Shown: positions 1 through 6,327, numbered from the stretch's first letter. The stretch: 7,027 nucleotides of DNA from Chloroflexota bacterium (GCA_012513595.1 JAAZBY010000454.1:1-7027); one strand, 5' to 3'. Numbers and translations: made by a program. The notes: generated by a model from the letters alone, not told the origin.

Positions 1-584
1 AGACGGGCGCCCGCTGGGACGACGACTGGGACGATGAGCAGTGCGTCAAGGGCTACTGGTACTCGCTGACGGTGCCCGAGAGGTCCATCGGCCGGGTCAA
101 GTCGTTCTACGGCAACTTTGGCGTGCTGGTGCGTGCCTACACGTACATCCGTTCGCTCGGCGCTGCGGGCCTGCGTGAGGCGACCGAGATGGCCGTGCTC
201 AACGCCAACTACCTGCAGAGTATCCTTAAGGAGAAGTACCCGCTGCCCTACGACCGCCCCTGCATGCACGAGTGCGTCGTTCAGGGGATTGTTTCGGGGG
301 CTGAGGGCGTGCGGGCGCTCGACATCGCCAAGCGGATGATCGACTATGGCGTGCACCCGCCGACGAACTACTTTCCGCTCATCGTCGCCGAGGCGCTGAT
401 GTTCGAGCCGACCGAGACGGAGAGCAAGGCCAGCGTCGACGACTTGGCCGAGATCATGATGCGCATCGCCGACGAGGCGCGCGAGGACCCCGAACTCCTG
501 CACCAGGCGCCCACCAAGGCGCCGCTGCGCCGGTTGGACGAGGTCAAGGCGGCACGCAACCCGGTGCTCCGCTGGGAAGGGTGA
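1..584 (+). CDS. gcvPB: Glycine dehydrogenase (decarboxylating) subunit 2, C-terminal part (5' end outside window)
   Basis: This is the C-terminal 193 residues of the PLP-dependent P-protein of the glycine cleavage system. That protein decarboxylates glycine and passes the aminomethyl group to lipoyl-GcvH in the cytoplasm. The frame is open from base 3, and there is no start codon context, so the gene begins upstream. Diagnostic family strings in order are RSIGRV and FYGNFGVLVRAY (about residues 27-47 of the visible part), PCMHE (86-90), HPPTNYFPLIV (118-128), EPTETESK (135-142) and the ending RRLDEVKAARNPVLRW. The protein ends just after this, as separate GcvPB subunits do, which points to the two-subunit form of the enzyme. 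The PLP-binding lysine region lies upstream and cannot be checked. A GTG at 72 would be an internal codon, not a start. gcvPA would be expected just upstream. Confidence 0.95.
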   Translation, partial: TGARWDDDWDDEQCVKGYWYSLTVPERSIGRVKSFYGNFGVLVRAYTYIRSLGAAGLREATEMAVLNANYLQSILKEKYPLPYDRPCMHECVVQGIVSGAEGVRALDIAKRMIDYGVHPPTNYFPLIVAEALMFEPTETESKASVDDLAEIMMRIADEAREDPELLHQAPTKAPLRRLDEVKAARNPVLRWEG

Positions 585-605
585 CGGCGGCCGCGACAGA
601 AGAGG

Positions 606-657
606 GCCTGAGGCGCAGGGAGGGCACGGCCGCCGTGCCCTCCCTGGCTGCCTGAGG
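606..657 (+). repeat. 8-bp direct repeats bracketing an intergenic hairpin
   Basis: GCCTGAGG occurs at 606-613 and again at 650-657, on either side of the hairpin at 616-646. The outer bases of the two copies can also pair partly (AGGC 611-614 with GCCT 650-653), which would lengthen the stem. The arrangement resembles a target-site duplication around a tiny palindromic element, but at this GC content an 8-bp match over 44 bp could be chance. The same octamer also occurs once at the stop codon of the epimerase gene (2354-2361). Confidence 0.4.
616..646 (+). terminator. GC-rich hairpin downstream of gcvPB (terminator-like, no U-tract)
   Basis: AGGGAGGGCACGG (617-629) pairs perfectly with CCGTGCCCTCCCT (633-645) around a 3-base loop, and C616-G646 adds one pair. 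It lies 32 bp after the gcvPB stop and 22 bp before the rsmI start. The 3' flank is G-rich rather than T-rich, so this is not a textbook intrinsic terminator. It could instead slow polymerase, stabilise the gcvPB mRNA end, or affect ribosome loading on rsmI, whose binding site follows at once. Confidence 0.6.
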
Positions 658-668
658 GGAGGGGAGCG

Positions 669-1364
669 ATGCTGTACCTGGTGGCGACGCCGATCGGCAA
701 CCTGGGAGACATCAGCCTGCGCGCGCTAGAGACGCTGCGCGAGGTCGATATCGTGGCGAGCGAGGACACTCGCAAGACCGGTCGTCTGCTGCAGCACTAT
801 GACATCAAAAAGCCGCAGCTCTCCTTTCACGAGTACAACGAGGAGCAGGCCGGCCGCCGCATTCTGGGGCTGTTGCGGGAGGGCAAATCGGTCGCGGTGG
901 TCACCAACGCCGGCACGCCGGGGATCTCGGACCCCGGCTACTCGCTGGTACGGCTGGCCGTGGACAGCGACCTGCCCGTGACGATGATCCCCGGGCCGGC
1001 GGCGCTGGTGATGGCGCTGGTGCTGTCGGGCTTGCCGGCGCACAGCTTTACGTTTCGGGGCTTCCCGCCGCGCAAGCAGGCCGCCCGCCGGCGCTTCCTG
1101 CAGGCCGACGCGGCCTCGCCGTACACGCTGATCTACTATGAGAGCCCCTACCGCCTGGTGGCCTTCCTGGCCGATGCCCTGGAGGTGTTTGGTGACCGGC
1201 CGGCAGCGGTGGCCAACGACCTCACCAAGATGTACGAGGCGGTGGACCGGGGGATGCTCTCAGCCCTGGGCGAGCGCCTGGGTGAGGCCCGCCTGCGCGG
1301 TGAGTACGTGGTCGTGATCTCTGGCGCGGCGGGCGCTGCGGGAGAGACGGAGGGCGTCCAGTAG
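669..1364 (+). CDS. rsmI: 16S rRNA (cytidine(1402)-2'-O)-methyltransferase RsmI
   Basis: RsmI uses S-adenosylmethionine to 2'-O-methylate C1402 in the decoding centre of 16S rRNA. The family opening [22 protein letters not shown] is at residues 2-23, followed by [14 protein letters not shown] (31-44), the SAM-pocket loop [11 protein letters not shown] (81-91), IPGPAA (107-112), YYESPYRL (156-163) and the end strand [10 protein letters not shown] (210-219). The ATG follows a purine-rich GAGGGGAGGGGAG ribosome site. At 231 residues it is shorter than E. coli RsmI (286), because the C-terminal extension is missing and a short Ala/Gly-rich tail replaces it. Residue 80 is Asn in VTNAGTP, where most RsmI proteins have Asp (SDAGTP). 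NDLTKMYE (183-190) stands where many homologues have RELTK. There is no recognisable promoter in the 84-bp gap after gcvPB, so it may depend on read-through or a weak promoter. Confidence 0.93.
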   Translation: MLYLVATPIGNLGDISLRALETLREVDIVASEDTRKTGRLLQHYDIKKPQLSFHEYNEEQAGRRILGLLREGKSVAVVTNAGTPGISDPGYSLVRLAVDSDLPVTMIPGPAALVMALVLSGLPAHSFTFRGFPPRKQAARRRFLQADAASPYTLIYYESPYRLVAFLADALEVFGDRPAAVANDLTKMYEAVDRGMLSALGERLGEARLRGEYVVVISGAAGAAGETEGVQ

Positions 1365-1377
1365 GCGGCTGAGTGCC

Positions 1378-1406
1378 TTGACGCCCCTCGGGGGCTATGG
1401 CATGAT
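1378..1406 (+). promoter_or_regulatory. Sigma70-like promoter for the epimerase/MBL gene pair
   Basis: TTGACG (1378-1383) is followed, after exactly 17 bp, by CATGAT (1401-1406), matching the consensus at 5/6 and 4/6 positions. The start of transcription would fall near 1413, about 35 bases before the ATG at 1448. The spacer contains a 5-bp inverted repeat GCCCC-TCG-GGGGC (1383-1395), and a perfect 8-bp palindrome CGGTACCG (1412-1419) sits at the predicted start site. Either could be a regulator site. This is a prediction from spacing and consensus only. Confidence 0.5.
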
Positions 1407-1447
1407 CGACGCGGTACCGAGACCACCGGCAGGAGGGTTCCCCGCAA

Positions 1448-2359
1448 ATGAAGATCGGATTCGGCACGCAGTTGTGGCTCCGCGACAATCATTTCGAGAA
1501 CTTTTACCGGATGTTGGATGAGATGTCTCTGGTCGGGCTGGACGGGTTCGAGATGTGCTACCCGTTCCTGTACGACTGGTACGCGGGCAGGGTGGCGGAG
1601 CTGCGCGCCCTTCTCGAGATGCACGACCTGGAGCTCTCCACCTACTACACGGGCCTGACCTTTGACGACGAGGCCCAGCGCGCCGCCGGCGTGGCCCGCT
1701 TCAAGGAGCGCTGCGACTTTTGCGCCGAGCTGGGCACCGAGGTGGTGCTCCTCGACGGCGGGCGCAAGCGCCCGGGCGCCACCGCGCAACAGGTGGACGA
1801 TCACATCAGCGTCGTCGCCGAGACGGCCAACCACCTGGGCGAGTACGCCCGGTCACTCGGGCTGACGCTGGCCTGGCACCAGCACTGGGGCAGCATCTTT
1901 GAGATGCAGGAGCCCTTTTCCCGGCTGATGGACCGCACCGACCCGAGCCTGGTCAAGTTTTGCCCCGACACGGGCCAGCTGGCCCTGGGCGATTTCGACG
2001 TGGTGGAGACGTTCCGGCGCTACGCCGACCGGATCGGTTACGTGCACTACAAGGACCTCACCTTTGCCGGGCGCCCCACGGGCGAATTGTGGCCCGGTGG
2101 CCTGCGGGTGCCGGCCGACGAGGGCGCCTACAACGTGGACTCGCGCGGGCGCTGGGTGGAGCTGGGGCGCGGCGCGATCGACTTTCCCGCGGTGACCAAG
2201 GTGCTGCGCGAGGCCGGCTATGACGGCTGGATCGTCGACGATTTCGACATGACTGCCTACCAGCCGCGCGCCTCGGTGCAGGCCTGCAAAGACTACGTCA
2301 ACCAGGGCCTGGGCATCTGGGGAGAGCGCGACATCCGCCGCGGCCTGGCCCCCGCCTGA
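1448..2359 (+). CDS. Sugar phosphate isomerase/epimerase-type TIM barrel, IolE (inosose dehydratase)-like
   Basis: This 303-residue protein is a xylose-isomerase-like TIM barrel (AP endonuclease 2 family). These enzymes bind a divalent metal and isomerise, epimerise or dehydrate sugars or cyclitols. The strongest resemblance is to inosose dehydratase-like proteins: a His pair in WHQHWG (143-148), then a LMDRTDP helix (160-166), DTGQLALGD (174-182) with likely metal ligand D174, YADRIGYVHYKDL (192-204) with H200, and the GRGAIDFPAV segment (240-249). The last barrel strand reads GWIVDDFD (260-267), where relatives usually have a metal-binding Glu, so D264 or D265 would have to serve. There is no signal peptide, so it should be cytoplasmic. 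An AGGAGG site lies 11 bases before the ATG, a somewhat long spacing. It is followed 34 bp later by an MBL-fold gene and probably shares its transcript. A 3-epimerase or ketose isomerase activity is equally possible. Confidence 0.85.
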   Translation: MKIGFGTQLWLRDNHFENFYRMLDEMSLVGLDGFEMCYPFLYDWYAGRVAELRALLEMHDLELSTYYTGLTFDDEAQRAAGVARFKERCDFCAELGTEVVLLDGGRKRPGATAQQVDDHISVVAETANHLGEYARSLGLTLAWHQHWGSIFEMQEPFSRLMDRTDPSLVKFCPDTGQLALGDFDVVETFRRYADRIGYVHYKDLTFAGRPTGELWPGGLRVPADEGAYNVDSRGRWVELGRGAIDFPAVTKVLREAGYDGWIVDDFDMTAYQPRASVQACKDYVNQGLGIWGERDIRRGLAPA

Positions 2360-2393
2360 GGCCGCCCCGACTACTGACAGCGAGGAGAAGGCC

Positions 2394-3122
2394 ATGCAAG
2401 TAATCACCTGGCTCGGCCACGGCTCGTGGAAGATGACCACGCCGCAGGGGACGATCGTCTACCTCGACCCCTGGATCGCCAAGAACCCGGCCTGCCCCAT
2501 CGGCCTGGACGACATCGACCGGGCCGACCTGGTCTGCGTGACGCACGGACACAGCGACCACCTGGGCGACGCCATCGAACTCGTCCGCCGGACGGGGGCG
2601 ACGCTGGTGACCATCCCCGAGGTGGCCGCCTACTGTAGCCGCCACGGCATCCCCTACGATGACCAGGGCGGCACCGTCCACACGGGCGGCAGCATCCGGC
2701 AGAAGGACCTGACCATCCACGCCGTCTACGCGCTGCACGCCTCGGACATCATGGGTGCCGAGTACGCCGCGGACAACTGCGTGATGCCCGGCTCGGGCGC
2801 CTGTGGCATGATCCTGACGCCCGACGGCGGCGCGCCGGTCTACTTTGCCGGCGACACGGGCGTGTTTGGCGACATGCGCCTGATCGGCGATCTGTACGGG
2901 CCCAAGGTGGCGGTGCTGCCGGTGGGCGGCAAGTACACCATGGGCGTGCGCGAGGCGGCCTACGCCATGGAGCTCCTGGGCAGTGAGGTGCTCATCCCGG
3001 GGCACTATGACACCTTCCCGAGCCAGCACGCCGACCTGGACGAGCTACGGCGGCAGATGGCCGTCCGCGCGCCGCGCGCCAGGGTGGCCGTGCTCAAGCC
3101 GGGCGAGTCGTTCGCCGTCTGA
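2394..3122 (+). CDS. Metallo-beta-lactamase-fold metal-dependent hydrolase, UPF0173 type
   Basis: This 242-residue MBL-fold protein matches the UPF0173 group in length and motif order. It shows ITWLGHGSW (4-12), YLDPW (23-27), the metal motif THGHSDHLGD (50-59; H51, H53, D55, H56), a third-site His H115 in ALHASD, FAGDTGVFGDMRLIGDLYGPKVAVLPVG (151-178) with D154, YTMGVREAAYA (181-191), and GHYDTFP (203-209) with H204. All ligands for a two-metal centre are present, so it should be an active hydrolase. The family's substrate is not established, and a lactone, phosphodiester or other ester is possible. The segment between H115 and residue 140 carries three small-residue and cysteine positions (C129, C137). 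The ATG follows GAGGAGAAGG. It lies in the same transcription unit as the upstream epimerase, which suggests a hydrolytic step in the same sugar pathway. Confidence 0.9.
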   Translation: MQVITWLGHGSWKMTTPQGTIVYLDPWIAKNPACPIGLDDIDRADLVCVTHGHSDHLGDAIELVRRTGATLVTIPEVAAYCSRHGIPYDDQGGTVHTGGSIRQKDLTIHAVYALHASDIMGAEYAADNCVMPGSGACGMILTPDGGAPVYFAGDTGVFGDMRLIGDLYGPKVAVLPVGGKYTMGVREAAYAMELLGSEVLIPGHYDTFPSQHADLDELRRQMAVRAPRARVAVLKPGESFAV

Positions 3123-3141
3123 GCGCCAACCACTATAACAC

Positions 3142-3179
3142 GAGGGCCGGGGCACACCATGCGGTGTGCCCCGGCCCTT
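3142..3179. terminator. Bidirectional hairpin terminator between convergent genes
   Basis: The left arm at 3142-3158 and the right arm at 3163-3179 pair over 16 Watson-Crick base pairs plus one outer G-T, around the loop ATGC. It sits 19 bp past the MBL-fold stop and 34 bp past the stop of the opposing amidohydrolase. Both flanks are moderately T-rich on their transcript strands (TTCGTTGCTC to the right; GTGTTATAGTGGTT read leftward), so it can serve both transcripts. Confidence 0.8.
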
Positions 3180-3213
3180 CGTTGCTCTCAGGATGCGACG
3201 CGCCGGGCGGAGC

Positions 3214-4080
3214 TCAGGCGCCCCACTGGTAGACGCGCAGCGCCGTGCCGCTGAGGATCTCGGCACGCTCGGCGTCGGAGAGGAAGGTGCACTCGACGGT
3301 GATGAACTCGAGCTGCTGCTTGTACGACGCCTCGGCCACCAGCCCCGGCCGGGGATAGTCGGAGCCCCAGGCGATCTTGCCCGCCCCGACCGTCTCGACG
3401 GCCTCCTGGAGGAGCTCCTGGCAGCGCACGAACGGGTAACGGTGCCGGTAGGTCAGCCCGCCAGAATCGATGGTCACGTGCTCGCTATCGGCCGCGATGG
3501 CCAGCCTGGCACGGAAATCCTCGATCGGGCCGGAGGCCCCCGCAAAGTGCGAAAAGACCACCTTGAGCCCGGGCACAGCCGCCACCAGTTCGCGGATGGT
3601 GGCCGGGTCCCCGTTCTTGAGCACCACGGGCAGGCCCCGCTCAGCGCAGGCCTCCCACACCGGCATCAGCGGCCGGGTGACCAGGTCGGGGAAGGGGCTG
3701 GGCGTTTTGACCAGGAAGCCCTGCAGCCGCTTCTCGCTGATGGCTGCGGCAAAGGCCGCGCGGGGGTCCTCGTAATAGTGCTTGTCAAACAGGGCCACGC
3801 AGGAGAAGCGTTCGGGCTCTCGCCGGCGCACCTCGGCGAGGTAATCGTCCTGCTTGCCGTCCATGAACTCTTGCAGGACGACGGCGCGATCGACCCCGGC
3901 GTAGGCCATGTGCGCCAGGGCCAGCTCATAGGTGCTGCGCGAATCGGCAAAGGAGGGCGGCGCGGCGTAGTAGATCTGGTCGCCCTCGCGGGCCCGCCCC
4001 CAGGAGAGCGCCTGGCGGTCGATGCCGAGGTCGTCTCCGTGCAGGCGATCCCACAGGTGGATGTGCGTATCGATGATCAT
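3214..4080 (-). CDS. Amidohydrolase_2 family TIM-barrel hydrolase (lactonase/decarboxylase-like)
   Basis: This 288-residue protein belongs to the amidohydrolase_2 family, which includes sugar lactonases, pyrone-dicarboxylate lactonase (LigI-like) and ACMS decarboxylase-like enzymes. The N-terminus MIIDTHIHLWDR carries the HxH motif (H6, H8). It also has E71 in VVLQEFMDG, K125 in GFLVKTPSP, H178 in VVFSHFAG and the closing Asp D241 in WGSDYPRPG, followed by AEILSGTALRVY (273-284). The fifth strand reads PVVLKNGDP (151-159) with no His, where many metal-dependent relatives carry a ligand. I chose the ATG at 4080 because AGGAG lies five bases before it and the product opens with the family start. 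The frame remains open to a GTG at 4182, but that part matches nothing and lies upstream of the predicted promoter start. It is transcribed divergently from the SIS-kinase operon, so joint regulation is likely. The exact substrate is unknown. Confidence 0.88.
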   Translation of the reverse strand: MIIDTHIHLWDRLHGDDLGIDRQALSWGRAREGDQIYYAAPPSFADSRSTYELALAHMAYAGVDRAVVLQEFMDGKQDDYLAEVRRREPERFSCVALFDKHYYEDPRAAFAAAISEKRLQGFLVKTPSPFPDLVTRPLMPVWEACAERGLPVVLKNGDPATIRELVAAVPGLKVVFSHFAGASGPIEDFRARLAIAADSEHVTIDSGGLTYRHRYPFVRCQELLQEAVETVGAGKIAWGSDYPRPGLVAEASYKQQLEFITVECTFLSDAERAEILSGTALRVYQWGA

Positions 4081-4085
4081 GTTCG

Positions 4086-4090
4086 CTCCT
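4086..4090 (-). promoter_or_regulatory. Ribosome binding site that fixes the amidohydrolase start
   Basis: Read on the minus strand, the sequence is AGGACAGGAGCGAAC followed by ATG. The AGGAG core is 5 bases from the ATG at 4080, whereas the more upstream GTG at 4182 has no comparable site. Confidence 0.75.
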
Positions 4091-4172
4091 GTCCTGGTTG
4101 CGGTACGGGGGCACCGGGCGCCGACCGGACGCACCGCGGAAAGCACCCTGCGCCAACGGTCATCTTCGACCA

Positions 4173-4201
4173 CTTGTAGCACGCGGGGGGCTGCCGGTCA
4201 A
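4173..4201 (-). promoter_or_regulatory. Promoter for the minus-strand amidohydrolase
   Basis: On the minus strand TTGACC (complement of 4196-4201) is followed by a 17-bp spacer and TACAAG (complement of 4173-4178), matching consensus at 5/6 and 4/6. Transcription would begin near 4166, leaving a leader of about 86 bases before the ATG at 4080. The leader is GC-rich, and I recognise no riboswitch in it. Confidence 0.5.
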
Positions 4202-4228
4202 GCGCTGCCGGCCGCGCCTTGCCGCGCC
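4190..4228. repeat. Short direct repeats in the divergent promoter region (candidate operator)
   Basis: GCTGCCGG occurs at 4190-4197 and 4204-4211, and GCCGCGCC occurs at 4211-4218 and 4221-4228. The second pair is spaced 10 bp, one helical turn, and it overlaps the plus-strand -35 box. The first pair overlaps the minus-strand -35 box. Such placement suits a regulator controlling both directions, but GC-rich low-complexity sequence could give the same picture. Confidence 0.35.
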
Positions 4229-4247
4229 GGTCTTGCTGTGCTATAAG
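4219..4247 (+). promoter_or_regulatory. Promoter for the SIS-kinase-amidohydrolase operon
   Basis: TTGCCG (4219-4224), a 17-bp spacer and TATAAG (4242-4247) match consensus at 4/6 and 5/6. The start of transcription would be near 4254, about 20 bases before the ATG at 4274. The -10 box is the only AT-rich patch here. Its -35 box is only 17 bp from the -35 box of the divergent minus-strand promoter. Confidence 0.6.
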
Positions 4248-4273
4248 AAGAGCCCAGACACGGAAGGAGCAGC

Positions 4274-5347
4274 ATGACGACGCCAGGACAGCATTCTTAC
4301 CGAGAGATCACGACGCAGGCCGCCAGCTGGCAGGGTGCCCTCGACGCGGTGGATCACCAGCGCCCGGCGCTGGAAAGCCTGCTGGAAGCCAACCGCGACC
4401 GCGAACACCTGTTCATCGGCTGCGGGTCCACGCACTACCTGGCGCTCTTTGCGGCGCCGTTCATGGCCCGCGTCACCGGCAGGCGCTGCCGCGGGGTGCC
4501 CTCCTCCGAAGTGGGGCTGCAGACCGACACCATCGTCCCCGCCGATGACAGACCCCTGGTCATTGCCCTTTCCCGCTCCGGAGAGACCAGCGAGACGACC
4601 ATGGCGGTCGAGCGGCTGAAGGAGCGGGGCTCCGCCGCGCTGACCATCGGCTGCTACGGGCAGTCGGCGCTGGCGGCCGCCTCCGACGCGGTGATCGAGA
4701 TCGCCGCGGGCCGCGAGGAGAGTTTTGCGCAGACGCGCTCCTTCGCCGGCATGTTGGTGGCCGCGCAGGCGCTGGCCGCCGTGGCCGCCGAGGACGAGGG
4801 GTTGCTGGGCGAGCTGCGGCTGCTCCCGGCGCTGGCCGCCGGCGTCATCGAGCGGTCGATGCCGCTGGCCGAGCGCGTGGGCACGGATGAGACCATCAAG
4901 CGGATCACCTACCTCGGCTCGGGGCCGCTGTTCGGCCTGGCCAGCGAGGCCACGGTCAAGATGAAGGAGATGTCGCTGTCGGTGGCCGAGCCGTACCACT
5001 TTATGGAGTTCCGCCACGGGCCGATGTCGCTCGTCGACGGGGAACACCTGGTGGTGGCGCTTCTCTCCGAGGGGATGCGTGAGTACGAGCTGGGCGTCCT
5101 CGAGGACCTGCGCGCCCGGGGGGCCCGCATCGTCCTGGTCGGCAACCGCCTGGCGGGCCTGCCCGAGACCTACGACGGCGCGCTGGACCTGGCGGCCGAC
5201 GTCTCTGAGCGGGCCGGCGCGGTGCTCTACCTGCCCTTCCTGCAGCTCTTGGCCTACTACCGCTCGATGGGGCGGGGCCTGAACCCGGATCGGCCGCGCA
5301 ACGTGACCATGGCGATCAAGCTGGATGGAGTACATAGCCGCTCATGA
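4274..5347 (+). CDS. Two-SIS-domain sugar isomerase/deaminase/deglycase (GlmS C-terminal/AgaS/FrlB-like)
   Basis: This 357-residue cytoplasmic protein has two tandem sugar-isomerase (SIS) domains, roughly residues 37-170 and 205-335. It has no glutamine amidotransferase domain, so it is not a full GlmS. SIS1 shows FIGCGSTHYLA (47-57), SSEV (77-80) and the phosphate-binding loop ALSRSGETSETT (98-109). SIS2 shows TYLGSGPLFGLASEATVKMKEM (212-233), EFRHGPMSLVD (245-255) and the GlmS-like tail GLNPDRPRN (335-343). The FRHGP motif also occurs in AgaS-type enzymes. Such stand-alone proteins act on phosphorylated sugars as amino-sugar deaminase/isomerases or as deglycases that split a sugar phosphate from an amine. 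The ATG follows GGAAGGAG at a 4-base spacing. Its stop overlaps the start of the downstream kinase by ATGA, so the two are translationally coupled and probably act in sequence, with the kinase making the phosphorylated substrate. Confidence 0.88.
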   Translation: MTTPGQHSYREITTQAASWQGALDAVDHQRPALESLLEANRDREHLFIGCGSTHYLALFAAPFMARVTGRRCRGVPSSEVGLQTDTIVPADDRPLVIALSRSGETSETTMAVERLKERGSAALTIGCYGQSALAAASDAVIEIAAGREESFAQTRSFAGMLVAAQALAAVAAEDEGLLGELRLLPALAAGVIERSMPLAERVGTDETIKRITYLGSGPLFGLASEATVKMKEMSLSVAEPYHFMEFRHGPMSLVDGEHLVVALLSEGMREYELGVLEDLRARGARIVLVGNRLAGLPETYDGALDLAADVSERAGAVLYLPFLQLLAYYRSMGRGLNPDRPRNVTMAIKLDGVHSRS

Positions 5348-6300
5348 CTCAGCGACCGTACGACCTGATGGTGGTGGGTGAGCTGAACGCCGACATCCTC
5401 CTCACCGGGGATGTGGACCCGGAGTTCGGCCAGGTGGAGAAACTGATCGACGACGTCTCCATCTGCGCGGGCAGCTCATCGGGGATCTTTGCCGCCGCGG
5501 CGGCCAAGCTGGGGCTGAAGGTGCTCTACGCCTCGCGCGTGGGGGATGACCTGCTCGGCCACTTTATGGTGGAGGCCCTGAACGAGGCGGGGGTAGATAC
5601 CTCGCACGTCCACGTCGACCCGCAGATCAAGACCGGGGTCACCGTGCTCCTCTCCAAGGGGCAGGATCGCGCCATGCTGACCTACCTCGGCTCCATCGCC
5701 GCGGTGGGGCCGGAGGACGTCCGCGCCGAGTGGTACGCCCAGGCGCGCCACTTGCACGTGGCCAGCCCCTTCATCCTGACGCGTTTGCGCCCCAGCATTC
5801 CCGCCATGATGCGCCGGGCGCACGAGGCGGGGGCCACCGTCTCGCTCGACACGAACTGGGACCCGGCCGGCGTCTGGGAGCTGCCCGGGTTCTTTGAGCA
5901 TCTGGACGTGTTTCTGCCCAACATGGCCGAGCTCATGGCCATCAGCGCCCGGCAGACCTTCTCTGAGGCGCTGGAGGCCATGTCGGCCCGCGTGCCGGTG
6001 GTGGCCGTCAAGATGGGCGAGGAGGGGGCCGTCGGGGCGCAACGGTCCTCAGCGAGCGACCCGCTCGAGATCGTCCGCGTGCCGGCCCTGCCGGTTGAGG
6101 TGGTCGACACCACCGGCGCCGGAGACACCTTTGACGCCGGCTTCCTGGCCGGCTGGCTGCGCGGCCGGCCGCTGGAGGAGTGCCTTGCGCTGGGGGCGGT
6201 GTGCGGGGCGATGACGACGACCATCGCGGGCGGCTTCAACGGGCAGCCCACGGCCGACGAGGCGCAGGCCCTGGCGCGCACCCTGCTGGCCGGCCGCTGA
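5344..6300 (+). CDS. PfkB/ribokinase-family carbohydrate kinase
   Basis: This 318-residue ATP-dependent sugar kinase has the full PfkB architecture. It opens with VVGELNADILL (10-20), then the substrate-side signature AGSSSGIFAAAAAKLGLKVLYASRVGDDLLG (42-72), LDTNWDPAG (168-176), LPNMAEL (191-197) and the C-terminal signature VVDTTGAGDTFDAGFLAGWL (253-272). That last motif supplies the anion hole and the catalytic base D261. The usual Gly-Gly-Asn type N-terminal signature is replaced here by A-G-S-S-S, which points to a non-ribokinase subgroup with a different sugar preference. The length of 318 residues is normal. The start ATG overlaps the TGA of the SIS gene by one base quartet, so it is translated by coupling. 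It probably phosphorylates the sugar that the SIS protein then processes, as in the FrlD/FrlB pairing of fructoselysine breakdown, but the substrate is unproven. Confidence 0.92.
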   Translation: MTQRPYDLMVVGELNADILLTGDVDPEFGQVEKLIDDVSICAGSSSGIFAAAAAKLGLKVLYASRVGDDLLGHFMVEALNEAGVDTSHVHVDPQIKTGVTVLLSKGQDRAMLTYLGSIAAVGPEDVRAEWYAQARHLHVASPFILTRLRPSIPAMMRRAHEAGATVSLDTNWDPAGVWELPGFFEHLDVFLPNMAELMAISARQTFSEALEAMSARVPVVAVKMGEEGAVGAQRSSASDPLEIVRVPALPVEVVDTTGAGDTFDAGFLAGWLRGRPLEECLALGAVCGAMTTTIAGGFNGQPTADEAQALARTLLAGR

Positions 6301-6307
6301 CGGTATG

Positions 6308-6327
6308 CCGCGCCCCGGGGGGCGCGG
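6308..6327 (+). other. Short GC hairpin in the kinase-amidohydrolase gap
   Basis: CCGCGCCC (6308-6315) pairs with GGGCGCGG (6320-6327) around a 4-base loop, 8 bp after the kinase stop and ahead of the GGAGGA ribosome site of the next gene. There is no T-run, so it is more likely an mRNA stability or partial attenuation element inside the operon than a terminator. Confidence 0.45.

Noticed and set aside
3166..4179. Long plus-strand open frame opposite the amidohydrolase (337 codons)
   Set aside because: The product is rich in Arg, Gly and Pro with no family motif. It lies wholly antisense to a gene with clear motifs and begins inside the terminator hairpin. It is an artefact of high GC.
4081..4182. 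N-terminal extension of the amidohydrolase to the GTG at 4182
   Set aside because: The 34 extra residues match no family, the predicted promoter starts transcription downstream of the GTG, and a good AGGAG site precedes the ATG at 4080.
4241..5335. Long minus-strand open frame opposite the SIS gene (364 codons)
   Set aside because: It mirrors the SIS gene codon by codon, its composition is Gln/His/Arg/Gly-rich, and it has no ribosome site or motif.
4274..6300. Firm naming of the SIS and kinase pair as frlB/frlD or agaS
   Set aside because: The pairing is suggestive, but substrate-determining residues cannot be judged by eye. The SIS protein shares motifs with several subfamilies, so no gene symbol is given.
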